In this document: positions 11,484-22,942 of the stretch, in pieces
Position numbering within the stretch: the stretch's first letter is position 1
How the letters are laid out: every line of letters starts with the position of its first letter
Source of the DNA: Hygrophila difformis
Lineage: Eukaryota > Streptophyta > Magnoliopsida > Lamiales > Acanthaceae
Length of the DNA stretch: 64,000 nucleotides
Direction: 5' to 3'
NCBI GenBank assembly: GCA_030278955.1
Contig: JAOANR010000002.1
Location: 16,479,672-16,543,671, forward strand
The notes under the pieces: model-generated
Database searches by the model: none
Seen by the model: only the letters and a program-made list of their open reading frames with translations
What the model was told of the DNA's origin: nothing
Program-made: the position numbers and the translations under genes

Positions 11484-11659
11484 CTCCCTTCATTTCAAAA
11501 TAAGTGTAACATAAAGAAATGACCCGAGATTCAATGCAAGGAATAAAAATGCTTTAGTGGAAGTTTTATACCCTTAAAAGCATTTATATATGGTAATGTA
11601 ACATTTATTATGAAACACCCAAAAAAAGAAAGTGTAACACTTAAAAAAAATGGAGGAAG
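11484..11659. mobile_element. Stowaway-like MITE (176 bp)
   Basis: The ends CTCCCTTCATTTCAAAATAA and the inverted AAAAATGGAGGAAG are flanked by TA on both sides (11482-11483, 11660-11661). GTGTAACA occurs near both ends. Confidence 0.75.
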
Positions 11660-11869
11660 TATAATATAGTATAATATGATAATTATATATTCATGATTAG
11701 ATTTGCATTAGTCACTCCATATGTATGTGAACAATGTTCTAAAATTATTAACATTTTTTTGTGGGAAGCTGACGCCAAATAACAAATTGAAAAGTAAATA
11801 AAGGGAAAAAAGAGCAACAAAAAGAGGTGTCCAAAAGCATAAAGGAAAAAAAGAGCTAACACTTTGGCT

Positions 11870-12085
11870 CTTGGGAACCATACGCCGGAAGAATCCGCCG
11901 CTAACACCATGTGCGTGAAGTCTGGGGGAATGTTCAAGTAGTGTAGAATTCTTCTAAAGATGCACCACATTTTGCTAGGCAATCCGCGACCATTTTACAC
12001 TTGCAAAGTACATGATGAACTGAACATCGGTCAAAGACGTCTCGCCAGGTGCGGGAGGCATGCCATTGGTCGAGTAGTCCAGTAG
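11870..12085 (-). pseudogene. RNase H C-terminal fragment of a plant LINE
   Basis: The minus-strand frame contains VHHVLCKCKMVADCLAKCG followed by a short tail. It matches the end of the RNase H domain of plant L1-type LINEs (the pattern H-V-x-R-x-x-N-x-V-A-D-x-L-A-K is typical). The upstream polymerase is absent. A frame change near 11980 separates it from the longer open frame 11683-11982. Confidence 0.55.
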
Positions 12086-12263
12086 CATTATTAGTGTAAT
12101 ATATAATAATAAATTAAAATATGACATATAAAATGGAGTTAAAATTATATCTCGGAAATTATAAATTTAAAAATGTAAAATCAAATATATTACATAATTC
12201 GTATCAGACAAAAATGTATTAATATAAATTAAATAATGTAAAATCAAATTGATTATGGGCTAA

Positions 12264-12655
12264 GAGGATGTTTGGATGCGCGTTTTAAAAAGTGCTGCAG
12301 CGTTTAGAAAAGGATAATCAGATAATTGTTGTAACAAAACATGCTGTAGAAAATTAAGTGTTTGGATGAGCTTATGTTGTTTCAAATCGCAATAATCAGA
12401 TAATCATGAAAAAGTGTTTGGATTTGTATTTTTCATTACCTCAAAAGACAACAATATGGTAAAATATATTTTTGGCTACACGCAATTTTCTTGCAGCACC
12501 AAAGTGGGGCTGCAAGAAAATAGCGTTTTCATTCCCTCAAAAGGCAAATAATAGATTATTGGAAGTTAGTACAAAAACAGAATTAACTGATTATTTGCGT
12601 TTTACAAATGCAATAATCAGATAATTCCGCCCAAAATGCACAAACAAACGCCCAC
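12264..12655. mobile_element. PIF/Harbinger (Tourist-like) MITE (392 bp)
   Basis: The imperfect inverted ends (GAGGATGTTTGGATGCGCG and its counterpart GTGGGCGTTTGTTTGTGC, about 16 of 23 positions over the full repeat) are flanked by TAA (12261-12263, 12656-12658). The related Helitron E shows an uninterrupted version of the flank near 22100, which supports the insertion. Confidence 0.65.
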
Positions 12656-12769
12656 TAAATCAATAAAACAACAATATTAGGAAAATAACTTAATTGACAA
12701 AGTTGCTAAACCACTTTGTCACATTTTTTCTCAATAATGTGGTCAGAAAATTAGCATGAACCAAATTTT

Positions 12770-12931
12770 TTTGAAGAAGCCATTGAAGGTCTGGAAAGGG
12801 TGGTGGGAGCTCATGCCACACAATTACAAAGGGAACAAAGGGAATGGATAGAGGACCGGATGGGGATTCGAACCCCTCAACCTAAAGGTTGGGAGTTGGG
12901 GGAGTTACCACATGATTAAGTCTCCAACTCC
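12770..12931 (-). mobile_element. tRNA-derived SINE, minus strand, with perfect 16-bp target duplication
   Basis: The direct repeat GCATGAACCAAATTTT occurs at 12754-12769 and 12932-12947. On the minus strand the element has a pol III B box (GGTTCGAATCC) and ends in a short A run. It is homologous to the elements at 22120-22263 and 22943-23112. Confidence 0.85.
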
Positions 12932-13156
12932 GCATGAACCAAATTTTATGTAATAAGTACAATATTTGAATTTTTGAAATCTTATCTTATTTTAAAATTA
13001 TATATATAAATTTTACTTACCGCGCATTGCGCGGGCGGGTATGCTAGTATTTATATAAAAGTAATATAGTCTAATTTTCCCAACTTCCCCACCCCCTTTT
13101 TCAACACCTCATCCGACTATTTTCTTCAATTTCAACAATCATATATACCCACTAAA

Positions 13157-13187
<31 letters not shown>

Positions 13188-13818
13188 ATCTAATTCAACT
13201 ACCTCAATTATATATACTACCTAAATCCATAATATAATCTAATATTTAATTTCAACAAACTCAATCATATCATATATACTCCTTAAATCTATAATCTATA
13301 ATCTATAATATTCTTAAAATTTTAAATTATTTTCATTAAATACGCATATTTGAATTAACTATAAATACATCCGATCATCCTTATTCGTTTCAGTCATCTC
13401 TATTCCAAATCTCATATTTTGCAATTTTTCTTATTGCTTATAATTTTTAGTAATTTTTCTCTAATATAATGTTTATTCATCTTTTGGTTTTTGTAGCGTG
13501 TACGAGATTGACTCATGTGAATCGGTATGTATATGGTTGTAGCATGTCTTATGAATACTTTTTTTTTTATTTGTATTTTAGATTTTTTTTTCCTATTTTT
13601 TTGATATCATCTTATGATACTTTATGTTTTCTAGGTGATTTTAATCATTTAACAAGTTTCTTTCACCAATTTTTTAAGAAAAAGTGTATCTTCCGTACAA
13701 CATATGTGTGTATATCGAAGATTCTCTTCATATAAAATGAGACAGTTCAGGGAAGGAGGAAAATTCAAATATTGTCTCTTTTATTTATCTTGATTTTTTT
13801 TTGCCTTTATAATTGCAG

Positions 13819-13990
13819 GGATATCCATTGATAATGTTGAATGGTAGAGTGGATTAAAGGCATGTACATCAATTTTCTTCCCAAAAAGAGAATTTGGCAA
13901 GGGTGTGATCGAATGCTTTTATAATCTACATTCGGGGGACAAGAAAAATGTGAACTGGGATGAAGACGACTTTGAGATTCTCTTAACATG
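13819..13990 (+). pseudogene. Possible captured Tudor-like (PDS5-type) gene fragment in Helitron E
   Basis: After an acceptor-like TAATTGCAG the frame from 13844 reads FFPKREFGKGVIECFYNLHS, then GDKKNVNWDEDDFEIL, and stops at about 13990. This resembles the plant PDS5/Tudor-like pattern (W/F-P-x-D-x-x-F-Y-x-G-V-x-x-x-F-D...H-x-V-x-Y-D-D-x-D-x-E-x-L). It is short and has a stop before it. The match is from memory of the family pattern, so the assignment is tentative. It is on the same strand as the Helitron. Confidence 0.35.
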
Positions 13991-14892
13991 ACAGTGGATT
14001 TTTCTACAATCACATACATTGTTGTTCAAATTCAGAATTTTTTAAATACAATTTATGATGTATTTTTCTGTGATTCTATCCCTTATGTGGCTTGATTAGA
14101 AGAACTTAGGTTCGAAAATATTATGCCTAACCTTCACAACATAGTGGTAAACTTTGCTCCTATTGTTATTAATTTTGATGTAATATTTGGTTGTGATGAG
14201 TTAAAAAAAATTATATTTTATTTGAATGTATCTTCATTTTTTTAATGTATTTTGTATATTGTTTCTGTCAATTATATATATTTGTATGATTTACTTTTAT
14301 GCTTTAGCATTTCTCTATATTTTACTGTCAATACATATAGAGAATACTTAATTATTTCACAAGCACAATAAATTACATATACAACAAGAAATAATTGATT
14401 CAAAATGATTTATACCATTTAATTAATAGATTATTGTGTACAAAATGATTTTACTTTATTTATATTATAATTAATAATTTTAGATTATCTTTCATTCAAC
14501 ATTATATGTATTTCGTGATTATTTTTTTCTGTGACAAAGTATAATTATTACTAATCAAGTCGACCTTAATAATCTATCTATATAACATTTTTGACAATTT
14601 ATTATAGTATGGAATTAGGATATATGATATATAGATCTATTAGTTTATTTATTTATACAAGATTTAGATTTTCTTATACCTTGATTTCAAAAGATTTAAT
14701 TGGCTTTTTTAATTAGGCAAATGGTGTTTTCGAAAATTTAGTATTAGAAAATTTTGTTTTATTTATTTATAGAGGATAAAGATTAATTAATTTTATTTAT
14801 TTATAAAATGTTAATTATACACTCCCTCCCATAAAATTTTATGTGCACTTTTGATTAGTACAGTATTAATTAATACGTATAAATCGAATGTA
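13991..14892. other. Helitron E interior; AT-rich, no gene seen
   Basis: AT-rich DNA with no convincing open frame or RNA gene. A stretch near 14821 (CTCCCTCCCATAAAATTTTA) resembles one arm of another Stowaway-type MITE without a matching second arm. Confidence 0.4.
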
Positions 14893-15151
14893 CTCCCTCC
14901 GTTTTTTTTGTTAGCTACTGTTGACTAATGAGTATTGTTCACTTATATACTTTGACTTAAAGTTTTCCCATGGTTATACAAGTTAAAATATAGCCAAGTG
15001 TGATCTTGTTAGATTCGTCTCGTCTTGTAGATTTTAAATATCGAACTTTTAGAATTTTTACATTTACCGAATTTGAATTATTAATGGTTTAAAATGTGCA
15101 TTGGACTGCGTGCTGAGTGGGTATGTAGCTATCTTTAAAAAACGGAGGAAG
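14893..15151. mobile_element. Stowaway MITE (259 bp)
   Basis: CTCCCTCCGTTTTTTT at the left and AAAAAACGGAGGAAG at the right are inverted repeats flanked by TA (14891-14892, 15152-15153). Confidence 0.85.
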
Positions 15152-15284
15152 TATTACACTATTTATTATAGTACTAAATTAGACTGTAGAAGATATAGAT
15201 TTATTTGTTTTATTTATTTATAGAAGATATAGATTTTTCATATTCTTTCATTTCAAATGATTTAGTTCGCTTTTCTTAAATTAG

Positions 15285-15823
15285 TAGGGGTGAAAGCGGT
15301 ACGGTAAATATCCGACCTATCTGATGCCGTATCCGATTATATTCGAATCGAATCCGCATCCGACTATCCGGCCAAATATTTCAATATTCGTATCTGAATC
15401 TGAATCCGTATTTTAATATTCGCATTCATATTCATATCCGAAAATATCTGACCGTATCCGAAAATATCCAACCGTATCCGAAAATTGATAGGATATTATC
15501 TGAATTTTAAATATGGATATCCGAATATATTAATATATAATTATTTATTAATTAAAAATTATCAATAATTATAAAAAATACCAAATTATCAGGTAATTTT
15601 AATTAAAATTATCAAATTTTCAAAAAAGAATATAAAAATTTATCCAATATTCTGTATCTGATTGAATCCGTATCCATTATATATTCGTCCTGTATCCGTA
15701 CCGTGTCCGTAACCCGAAATATTCAAAACTGTATTCATATCCGTCTTATCCATATTGGATTCCGAATTTAAAATAAATATATGGATAATATCAGTATCCG
15801 TACCTATCCGACCTTCATCCCTA
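15285..15823. mobile_element. hAT-like MITE copy 2 (539 bp) with perfect 8-bp target duplication
   Basis: TAAATTAG occurs at 15277-15284 and 15824-15831. The termini are TAGGGGTGAAAGCGG and CTTCATCCCTA. The interior is rich in TATCCGA/TCCGAAT words arranged in both orientations. It serves as the uninterrupted reference for copy 1 at 10494. Confidence 0.9.
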
Positions 15824-16416
15824 TAAATTAGGTATTCAAAATAATTTTTTTGAAGATTTAGGGGGGTGTATTCAATTTAGACTGTTATGGATTTTAAAAA
15901 GTTGATGGATTTGGAAAATACATAAACTCCACGTAGAGTTGATTGATTTGTGTAGACTCTACATTTTCTCATTTATCCCTTTATTTTTCTCCTTTTTTAA
16001 ATCTATATTTTGTCGACATCGAGGTGCCAAACAACTCCATCGATAAGAGCTCTTGGGAGTCATCAATGAACATGGCCATATGGAGTGGATACCCCCTACT
16101 ATCCATATATAGAAATCTTAGATTGTTTGGATAGATTTTGTTTAGTTATATTTTTTAAAAGAATCCATTAAAATTTATAAAGATTTAAAATCCATGGACG
16201 GTTGAATACCTCAAAATTTTTAAAGATTTTTTAAAATCTGTATTCAATACACCTAGATTTTTAAAGAGTTTTTTTAATCTGAATTGAATACCTCAAAATT
16301 TTTAAAGACCCTTTAAAATCTAATTTTTTTTTTGGTGAACAATGCCACATCGGCTGCTAGAAGAAAGATAAAAAAACGACAAAAAATAAAAAATGAAAAA
16401 AACCAAAAAGCAACGA

Positions 16417-19400
16417 TCAAAGCGACGCAGTACGCCGCATAACACCTCTGCCAGAGCAATCTTCATGAAGCAACGATAGAACCTGATCCGGTGGAAACGC
16501 CCACGTAGTGAAGAACTGTTCCTCACTACATGCCAACTTTGCCAAAGCATCCGCCACTCTATTACCCTCCCTATAGACATGGCGGACGGAACACAACTCA
16601 AACGACTTACTAACCTCCCGGATGGACTTAATCAATGGCCAAAGCTTGTGAGAACATGACTTCAACTTCTCCACCAAACGAGTTGCTTCCTTGGAATCCG
16701 AAAAAAGAGTAACACGTCGCTCGCCCATGGAGGCTGCCATACGCAGTCCCTGCCATATACCAAACACTTCCACTTCAAGAATCCCTCTCAACCCCAACTG
16801 TCCTCCGACCGCCCGCCTCCACTCTCCTGCCGGCGTACGACAGACAGCCGCAAAACCACTTTTCCCCGCCTCAACAGCCACGCTGCCATCCGTGTGCACA
16901 ACCACGCCATCAACATCTCCCTCAACCCACTTCACGATAAGGTCCCCTCCGTCACTCGTCTTCGCCACCTCCTCGCGAGCCAGCGCTGCGCTAAGCATGA
17001 TCACCTTCCGGACTAGCCTCCGCCTCGATGACTCTACTCCGCGAAACACCCTTTGATTCCTCTCCATCCAAACTATCCACACCCCAGCCACAAAAACATA
17101 CTTCCTCACCTTGCACATATATTGCAACCAATGTCGGGTCTCGGATGGAGCAAACCCTGGAATATCGGCCACCTCATGCACGCCCAAAAGCCTCCACAAC
17201 AGTTTAGCCCATCGACATCCAAAGAAAAGGTTTTTCCAATCCTCCACCTCATCTCCACAAATCAAGCATAACGGGGAATTGGCCACCCCCCGGTGATGCC
17301 TTACCTCATTCGTCGCCAGAGATCCATGCGATATTAGCCAAAAGACATGACCAACTTTCTCCGGAATCCAACAATTCCACATCCAGTCCCAGCCTTTGTC
17401 ATCCGAGCCACCCTCCCGCACCAAGTGGTAGCCGGACTTTACACTATATAACCCCGATGGCTCTAACCTCCAATGTAGGATATCCGAGACCCCCTCCATG
17501 AACAGAGGGCAACTCGTCCCTTCTATAGCATTTTTAATCTCTAACGGCATCCAAGTATACAGCTTCTGCAACGCCCAACGTCCGCCCTCTACCACATCTT
17601 TAATCCTAAGAGCCACATCATTGTAATGAACAAAAGGCATCAATGGCCCCAAGCGGCTACCCTTCCACCACGGCGTGTACCACAAGGAACTATCACCCTT
17701 GCCAATCCGAACGCCATACCCTATCCGGAAAACATCCGTGAGCTTCACCAAGGTTCTCCACTTCCTGGTAGCCCCAGTACATGGCCTCGGAAACCCTTCA
17801 CTATCTCCATGTTTACCCTTCAACCATCGGACCCAAAGCTTATTCTTATTCACCATATAATCCCCCAACAACTTACCCATCAATGCCATGTTCATGTCAG
17901 CTGCTTTCCTCAACCCCAATCCCCCTTCCTTCCTCGGCCTAGCCACTTTATTCCAAGCCACCAGATGCAAGCCCTTGCCAGCCGAGCCCTTCCAAATCCA
18001 CCTACTAACCTTTTGGTCAATTTTGTGACATATAGACTTCGGAAACAAGTGCACTTGCATGGCATAAGTCGGAATCGTCGCCAATACAGCCCTGGCAAGA
18101 GTAACTCGTCCCGCCATATTCAAGAGTGAAGCCGCCCAACCCACCAACTTCCTATCAATCCGGCATAGTAAATCATCAAAGTAAGTCGCCTTCATCCTGC
18201 CACGGATAACCGGGAACCCTAAGTATTTCCCCATGGATGGCGCAATATTGATGCCCATGTGTTGCTCCAACCAACTCCTCTCCTCATCAGTAGCTCCAGC
18301 GCCACCAACGCCACCGATTTAGCTCCATTCATAAGTAGTCCAAAAGCCGCACCAAACCTCCTCATAACATCTCCCATTCACAACACACTCGCTTCTATCA
18401 ATTCCGAACAAAGTACAAGGTCGTCGGCAAAAATAACATGTGAAACCGCCACCCCTGCCGTCCCACTTCCAATCGGCCGCCACCTGCCCTCATCAACTTC
18501 TTGCATGATAAGCTGCGAGAGCTTCTCCATGACGATGACAAATAAATAAGGCGACAAGGGGTCCCCCTGCCTTAACCCCCGACCAGCTTGAATCCTATCC
18601 AACGGTGATCCGTTCCACAAAATAGAAAAAGAAGAAGACCTGACACACACCATGATCAACTCCCTGAGCGCTCTAGGGATCTCCATCTCAACGAGGCACG
18701 CTTCCAGAAAATCCCAGCTAACCGAATCATACGCCTTCGCCAAATATATTTTCAATATAGCCCCCCTCCGAGCCCCTCGTCGCCGATGCAACTTGTAAAC
18801 CAGGTCTTGGACAAGAATACCATTATCTCGGGTCCCCCGTTCCAGCAAAAAAGCAGACTGGTACGGACCAATAAATTCGCATAGAAGGGGCCTCAATCTA
18901 TTTGTAATGACCTTCGTAAGAAACTTGAAGGAGACATTGCAAAGAGTTAGAGGCCTAAATTGAGTAATTGACTGCGGTATATCCACCTTTGGGATCAACA
19001 CCATAAACGCGTGAGCCATCGCCGGGGGTAGAGTCCTTGTCCGGAAAGCCTCTCCTACCATTCAGAAAATGTGATCCCCAAGCATATTCCAATATCGTCG
19101 ATAGAACTCAGCCGGAAAGCCATCCGGTCCCGGGGCCGCAAACGGTCGCATCTGTGTTTTCACAATATCGACTTCCTCTTTAACCACAGGCTGGCCAATC
19201 TGTACCTTCCAAGCACCCGCTATCGCACTCAAGCTTGGAAGCGCCACCCCTTCATCAACCGGCCTAGACATGAACATCTCTTGGTAATAGTTCTGTGCAT
19301 GTGCTTGAAGAGTGGCCTGGTCAGTTTGCCATCCATCATTGCCAATCTGCAATCCATAAATCCTATTCTTCTTCCTGTACATCTTAGTACGTGCATGAAA

Positions 19401-20482
19401 GTATGCCGTGTTTCGATCCCCCAGCTTGATCCATTGATCGCGTGCCTTTTGATACCACAAATGCTCCTCCTGAATAAGTACTTCCTCCAACTCCGCCTTA
19501 AGTTCCTGTTCCAGCCGCAGCAGCCACGCCGAATCCCAGGTCTCCAACCTCTTTTCAATCCCTTAAATACGCCTTTCCAACCCCTTTTTACGATCCAAGA
19601 TATTGCCAAAGACTTGTTCATTAAATGTGACCGACCGCAATGCCATGTCCGCCAATAAATCTGTCACCAATCCCCCTCCTCCGCGCTCACAACATCCTTT
19701 AACTATATCAGCGTAGTCTGCATGTCGTGCCCATGCCGCCTCCCACCGGAACGGGCGCGGCCTCCTAGGATCCAACAGATCTTTGCACACGAGCATAATC
19801 GGACAATTATCCGAGCCTAGCCGTGCCAAATGCTGTATGCGAGCTTCACCAAACAAGTCATGCCAAGCCATCCCCTATCCAGCCTTTTCTGTATGCACCC
19901 GTCAGGTCCCACTCTCCTCGACCACGTAAATCTAGTACCCACCGACGGAATGCCAGTCAGATTGCATGCATTCAGTACTCCCCGAAACTCCCCCGATCGA
20001 TCCGGGAGAAAGACGCCACCGCCAACTTCCTCCTCCGACATGATCTCATTCCAATCGCCCATAACCATCCATGCACCCTGCACCACTCCCACAAGCTGCT
20101 GTAAGTTACCCCAGTCGGTCCTCCTCCTGTGATAATTCGGATTGCCATAGATATAGGTAAGTGCCCAGGAGACGCCCCCCGCCCTAAGCTCCAAGCTTAT
20201 CATCCTCCTGCGGGCGTCCATAAGAGTACAAGAATAAGTGCATCCTCTAGCCTTGAAGACCCACAAACCACCGGCCCTCCCCACTGTCTCATGGATCATC
20301 AACGGCTCAAACCCTAATCGCCAAAACAGCATGCGCACGCGATCAAACTTCCCCTGCGATTCCATGATACACAAAATATCCGGCCTATGAGACCTAAGAC
20401 AGTTAACCAGCCAATGCTGAGACTCAACTCCCATTAGCCCTTGCACGTTCCAGGACATAACTTTAAGATTCGTAAAATCCAT
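16417..20482 (-). pseudogene. LINE ORF2: endonuclease, reverse transcriptase, RNase H (broken)
   Basis: The domain order on the minus strand is AP endonuclease (from 20482, with MSWNVQGL, GDWNE and RLDRG), reverse transcriptase (about 19060-18380, with FRPLTLCNV, GLRQGDPLSPYLF and FADD), a zinc-binding reverse-transcriptase tail (about 17400-17170, with CLICGDEVE) and RNase H (about 16900-16500, with VHTDGS, LFSDSKEA and REGNRVADALAK). Breaks are a frameshift near 19865, in-frame stops at about 19563, 19062 and 18378, and a frameshift near 18310. Two catalytic positions are also changed: the endonuclease SDH box reads SDN, and RT motif A reads KIYLAKAYD where an aspartate is expected at the third position. 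Such proteins nick target DNA and copy the element RNA at the nick; this copy cannot. Plus-strand open frames here are shadows. Confidence 0.9.
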
Positions 20483-20515
20483 AAGACAAGGTTAGAAGTA
20501 CAATCCAATCCCCTC

Positions 20516-21930
20516 CTACTGCACATCCTCCAATGCATCCGCCCAATATTCACTGCGAGAATCTGTATTACTCTTACTATCCAATGTCCCAGATGTCTCC
20601 TGCCATCCAATAGCCAAAACCGGAGTCGGCCCACCATCCTGCACCACAGCCGCGCCTGAGCTCTCCGGATCGACCCTAGTTCTTTTGGTCCCCTTCGCTG
20701 GCGGCAAGATACTTAAAAAGCCCGAAGCTTTCTCTTGTGCCATTGGCTTCACCAGATCCCCTGCCCCCTTGTTCCCTATCCCGTCCTGCGGATTGGTACG
20801 CGGTAGGTCACCACCCTTGTCATGGGACGCATCGTGTCCCCTCGGTGGAGTCGTCTTCTGCACTGGCTGCCTAGGCATCGGGTGCACCGCCTGCTTAGCC
20901 GGAACCTTAGGCTGCGGGCGCTTTTTCCGCCGCTCAACCGTGATCCATTCACCATACAACTCCCCAACGCTAGCACCATCCTTCCCCTCCACCACAGTCC
21001 CTTTCCCTTCAGCCTGATTCTGCCGAACCTCCCCTTGCAACAACTCCTCGCCGCCCACCTTCGCCTTACCCTTCCGCGCCCGTTCCCTCTCTTCCGCTTC
21101 ATCCCTAGCATCCCCTTGACACTTGTCTTGACGCTCCCCATGCTTGCAATCCCTTGTAAAGTGTCCGTAACGCCACATGTTTTACAGATAAGATGCAAGC
21201 CCTCATAAGCCACACGAATCCATCGTCCATTAACCAAAAATTTCCCAATCACAGGTTCATTTAGATCAAGTTCCACACACACTCTTGCAAAGCGACCCCG
21301 CTGATGCTCCATCATGCATTTATCAAATTTGACCACCTCTCCGATATCCGATGCAAAGGCGTGCAAGAAGTCTTCCTTGAAGTGTTGCACCGATAGATCC
21401 ATCATGCGCGCCCACACCATTGTCTTTTGAATCACATCTGTAGAAGGATCAAATTCCCGTCGCCACTTCATAATTGGCAAATAGTGATCGAACAGCATCC
21501 ACGGCCCTCCGTTGATAACCCTATCCCGTGCTTCCGCCTGGTGAAACTTCACAATATAATAGTTGTAACCGTCGATCAGGTCAAACACATCCACGCACTT
21601 CCACAACCGCCCTAGCCGTTCATTCAAGATGCGGAAACTCACCATGACCCCCATCGTTTTAACGATCAACTCGTCCTGCCAGTCGCGACATGCTTCCTCC
21701 TCAAGCTCCTCCGCAATCTCAAAACTTGGAATCCGCTTATCTCCCCCAACATATGTTTTCCGGACTAATTTCTCCGCCAACAGATCACGCTTCATCCGTA
21801 CATCCTCCGAGCCCTTGCTATCGCTGTTCAAGGCTGCCTTAAACGAAGAAAAATTGGACCTTGCTGCCTCCACGTTTGCATGCGCCGTCGCCCCTTGGTC
21901 TCGCTCGGGAGAAACCCTAGCCCGAGTCAT
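20516..21930 (-). pseudogene. LINE ORF1: nucleic-acid-binding protein with zinc knuckle, frameshifted
   Basis: The frame from the ATG at 21930 encodes a DUF4283-type N-terminal domain (about residues 60-200, with WMLFDHYLPIMKWRREFDP) and runs up to a CCHC knuckle. A one-base loss near 21176-21179, inside the knuckle just after its second cysteine, shifts the frame. The rest of the knuckle (WRYGHFTRDC) and the basic, K/P-rich C-terminus continue in the frame that ends at 20516. ORF1 proteins of plant L1 elements bind the element RNA. The 33-bp gap to ORF2 is normal for the family. Confidence 0.85.
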
Positions 21931-22119
21931 GACGTCTTCCCTCTTTAAAATCTAAATTGAATACACCCCAACTTTAAAAGTTTTTAAAAATCTTATAGAG
22001 TCCAGATTGAATACACCCCCTTAGTATTATAATATTTCATTTTATTTATTTATAGAAGATAAAGATTTGTTAATTTTATTTAAGTAATGTAAAACTAAAT
22101 TGATTATGGTCTAAATTAA

Positions 22120-22263
22120 TTTTTTTTTAGGAGCCATTGAAGGTCTGGGAAAGGGGTGGTGAAAGCCCATGCCATACAAATTACAAAGGGCAATAAAAGG
22201 GAGGGATAGAGGGCCAGTGGGAATCGAACCTCCAACCATTCGTTGGAAGTCAAGGGACTTAAC
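22120..22263 (-). mobile_element. tRNA-derived SINE, minus strand, 5'-truncated
   Basis: It is homologous to the SINE at 22943-23112. The minus strand shows a B box (GGTTCGATTCC) and ends in a poly-A run (T run at about 22120-22128), but the first 25 bp including most of the A box are missing at the right end. Confidence 0.75.
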
Positions 22264-22841
22264 AAAATTAGGAAAATATATTGGCCTGTATGTCATAAAT
22301 TTTATGTTGAATTTTTAAGGTGAAATACATTCATCCTATGTAATATAAAGTGTGCTCTAACAATTTGTTTATCTCATGTAAATTATGGTGAATAAATATC
22401 AGTCTTTTATTTTATAAACATTTTGGTAGGGATATTTCAATATAATTAGGGTGCGGACAATATACTGCCTGCATGTGCAGGCGTAATGGGAAGTATAATT
22501 TTTGTGATGTTTGAGAGTATTATTGTGTTGTCATTACTTAATCATGACATAATTGTGCAATCCATCACCCATTATCAAAACATCACATAAACCATCGCGC
22601 GCATCACATAAAAGCTCCTATGCACAATTCTGCATGTGCAGTCAACAACACGATATTCACTTCCGGGAAATTTTACTTTACATTTTTATGGTACGATCTC
22701 TCTTTTTAATCATCGTTTTTCTCACCTTTTTCTTAATAATATGTGGTCGAAAATGGACATGACCAAATTAAGTTTAGAAAATAGAATATTTGAATTTTTA
22801 AATTATTATACTATTTTTTCTAAAAAATGTAAATTTTATTT
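22264..22841 (+). other. 3' part of Helitron E; no gene seen
   Basis: AT-rich DNA, similar in its last 120 bp to the regions upstream of the Helitron A and B 3' ends (shared words such as ATATTTGAATTTTT and a T-rich tract before the hairpin). Confidence 0.45.
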
Positions 22842-22871
22842 CCCGCGCATTGTGCGGCGCGGGTGTGCTAG
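22842..22871 (+). other. Helitron E 3' hairpin and CTAG terminus
   Basis: CCCGCGC (22842-22848) pairs with a slightly altered right arm ending GCGCGGG (to 22863); CTAG follows at 22868-22871 and the next base is T. Confidence 0.75.
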
Positions 22872-22942
22872 TTTTTTGTATAGATAATAATAATAATGCA
22901 TATTGTTATCCAAGGCATGCTTATTCAAAAACCTTTCCATAA

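Larger units (their letters stand above)
3588..13047 (+). mobile_element. Helitron B, plus strand, with many nested insertions
   Basis: The 5' end at 3588 (TATATATAAAAAAGTAATATAG, then C-rich tracts) matches the Helitron start words at 11117 and 13048. The initial TC is missing, as expected if Helitron A inserted a few bases inside this terminus. The 3' end has a hairpin at about 13020-13035 and CTAG at 13044-13047. After removing nested elements (3836-5580, 6489-10314, 10494-11469, 12264-12655, 12770-12931) about 2.3 kb remains. A TATA-like CTATAAATA near 5670 followed by T-rich tracts ending in CAG suggests an internal transcription unit, but no helicase ORF is visible, so it is non-autonomous. 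Confidence 0.6.
16324..21942 (-). mobile_element. L1-type LINE, minus strand, near full length but inactive
   Basis: The 13-bp target duplication CTTTAAAATCTAA lies at 16311-16323 and 21943-21955. A 10-T run at 16324-16333 is the poly-A tail of the minus-strand copy. ORF1 begins only 12 bp inside the 5' end, so little or no 5' UTR is left. Both ORFs carry breaks. Confidence 0.92.
15861..22020. mobile_element. PIF/Harbinger-like MITE split by an L1 LINE
   Basis: The left end GGGGGTGTATTCAATTTAGAC (from 15861, one extra G) and the right end GTCCAGATTGAATACACCCCC (to 22020) are inverted repeats with two mismatches, flanked by TTA (15858-15860, 22021-22023). Without the LINE the element would be about 520 bp. 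The LINE lies between 16323 and 21943. Confidence 0.85.
13048..22871 (+). mobile_element. Helitron E, plus strand, with nested insertions
   Basis: It begins TATTTATATAAAAGTAATATAG directly after the CTAG of Helitron B and ends with hairpin CCCGCGC...GCGCGGG and CTAG at 22868-22871, next base T. The last 120 bp before the 3' end match the same region of Helitrons A and B. Nested inside are a Stowaway MITE, a hAT MITE, a Harbinger MITE that itself holds an L1 LINE, and a SINE. No Rep/helicase ORF is visible. Confidence 0.6.

Noticed and set aside
13469..13735. 88-codon plus-strand ORF in Helitron E
   Set aside because: Phe/Tyr-rich translation of T-rich DNA without a domain.
16691..20659. Many plus-strand ORFs across the LINE
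   Set aside because: They are shadows of the minus-strand ORF1/ORF2, caused by the relatively GC-rich coding sequence.
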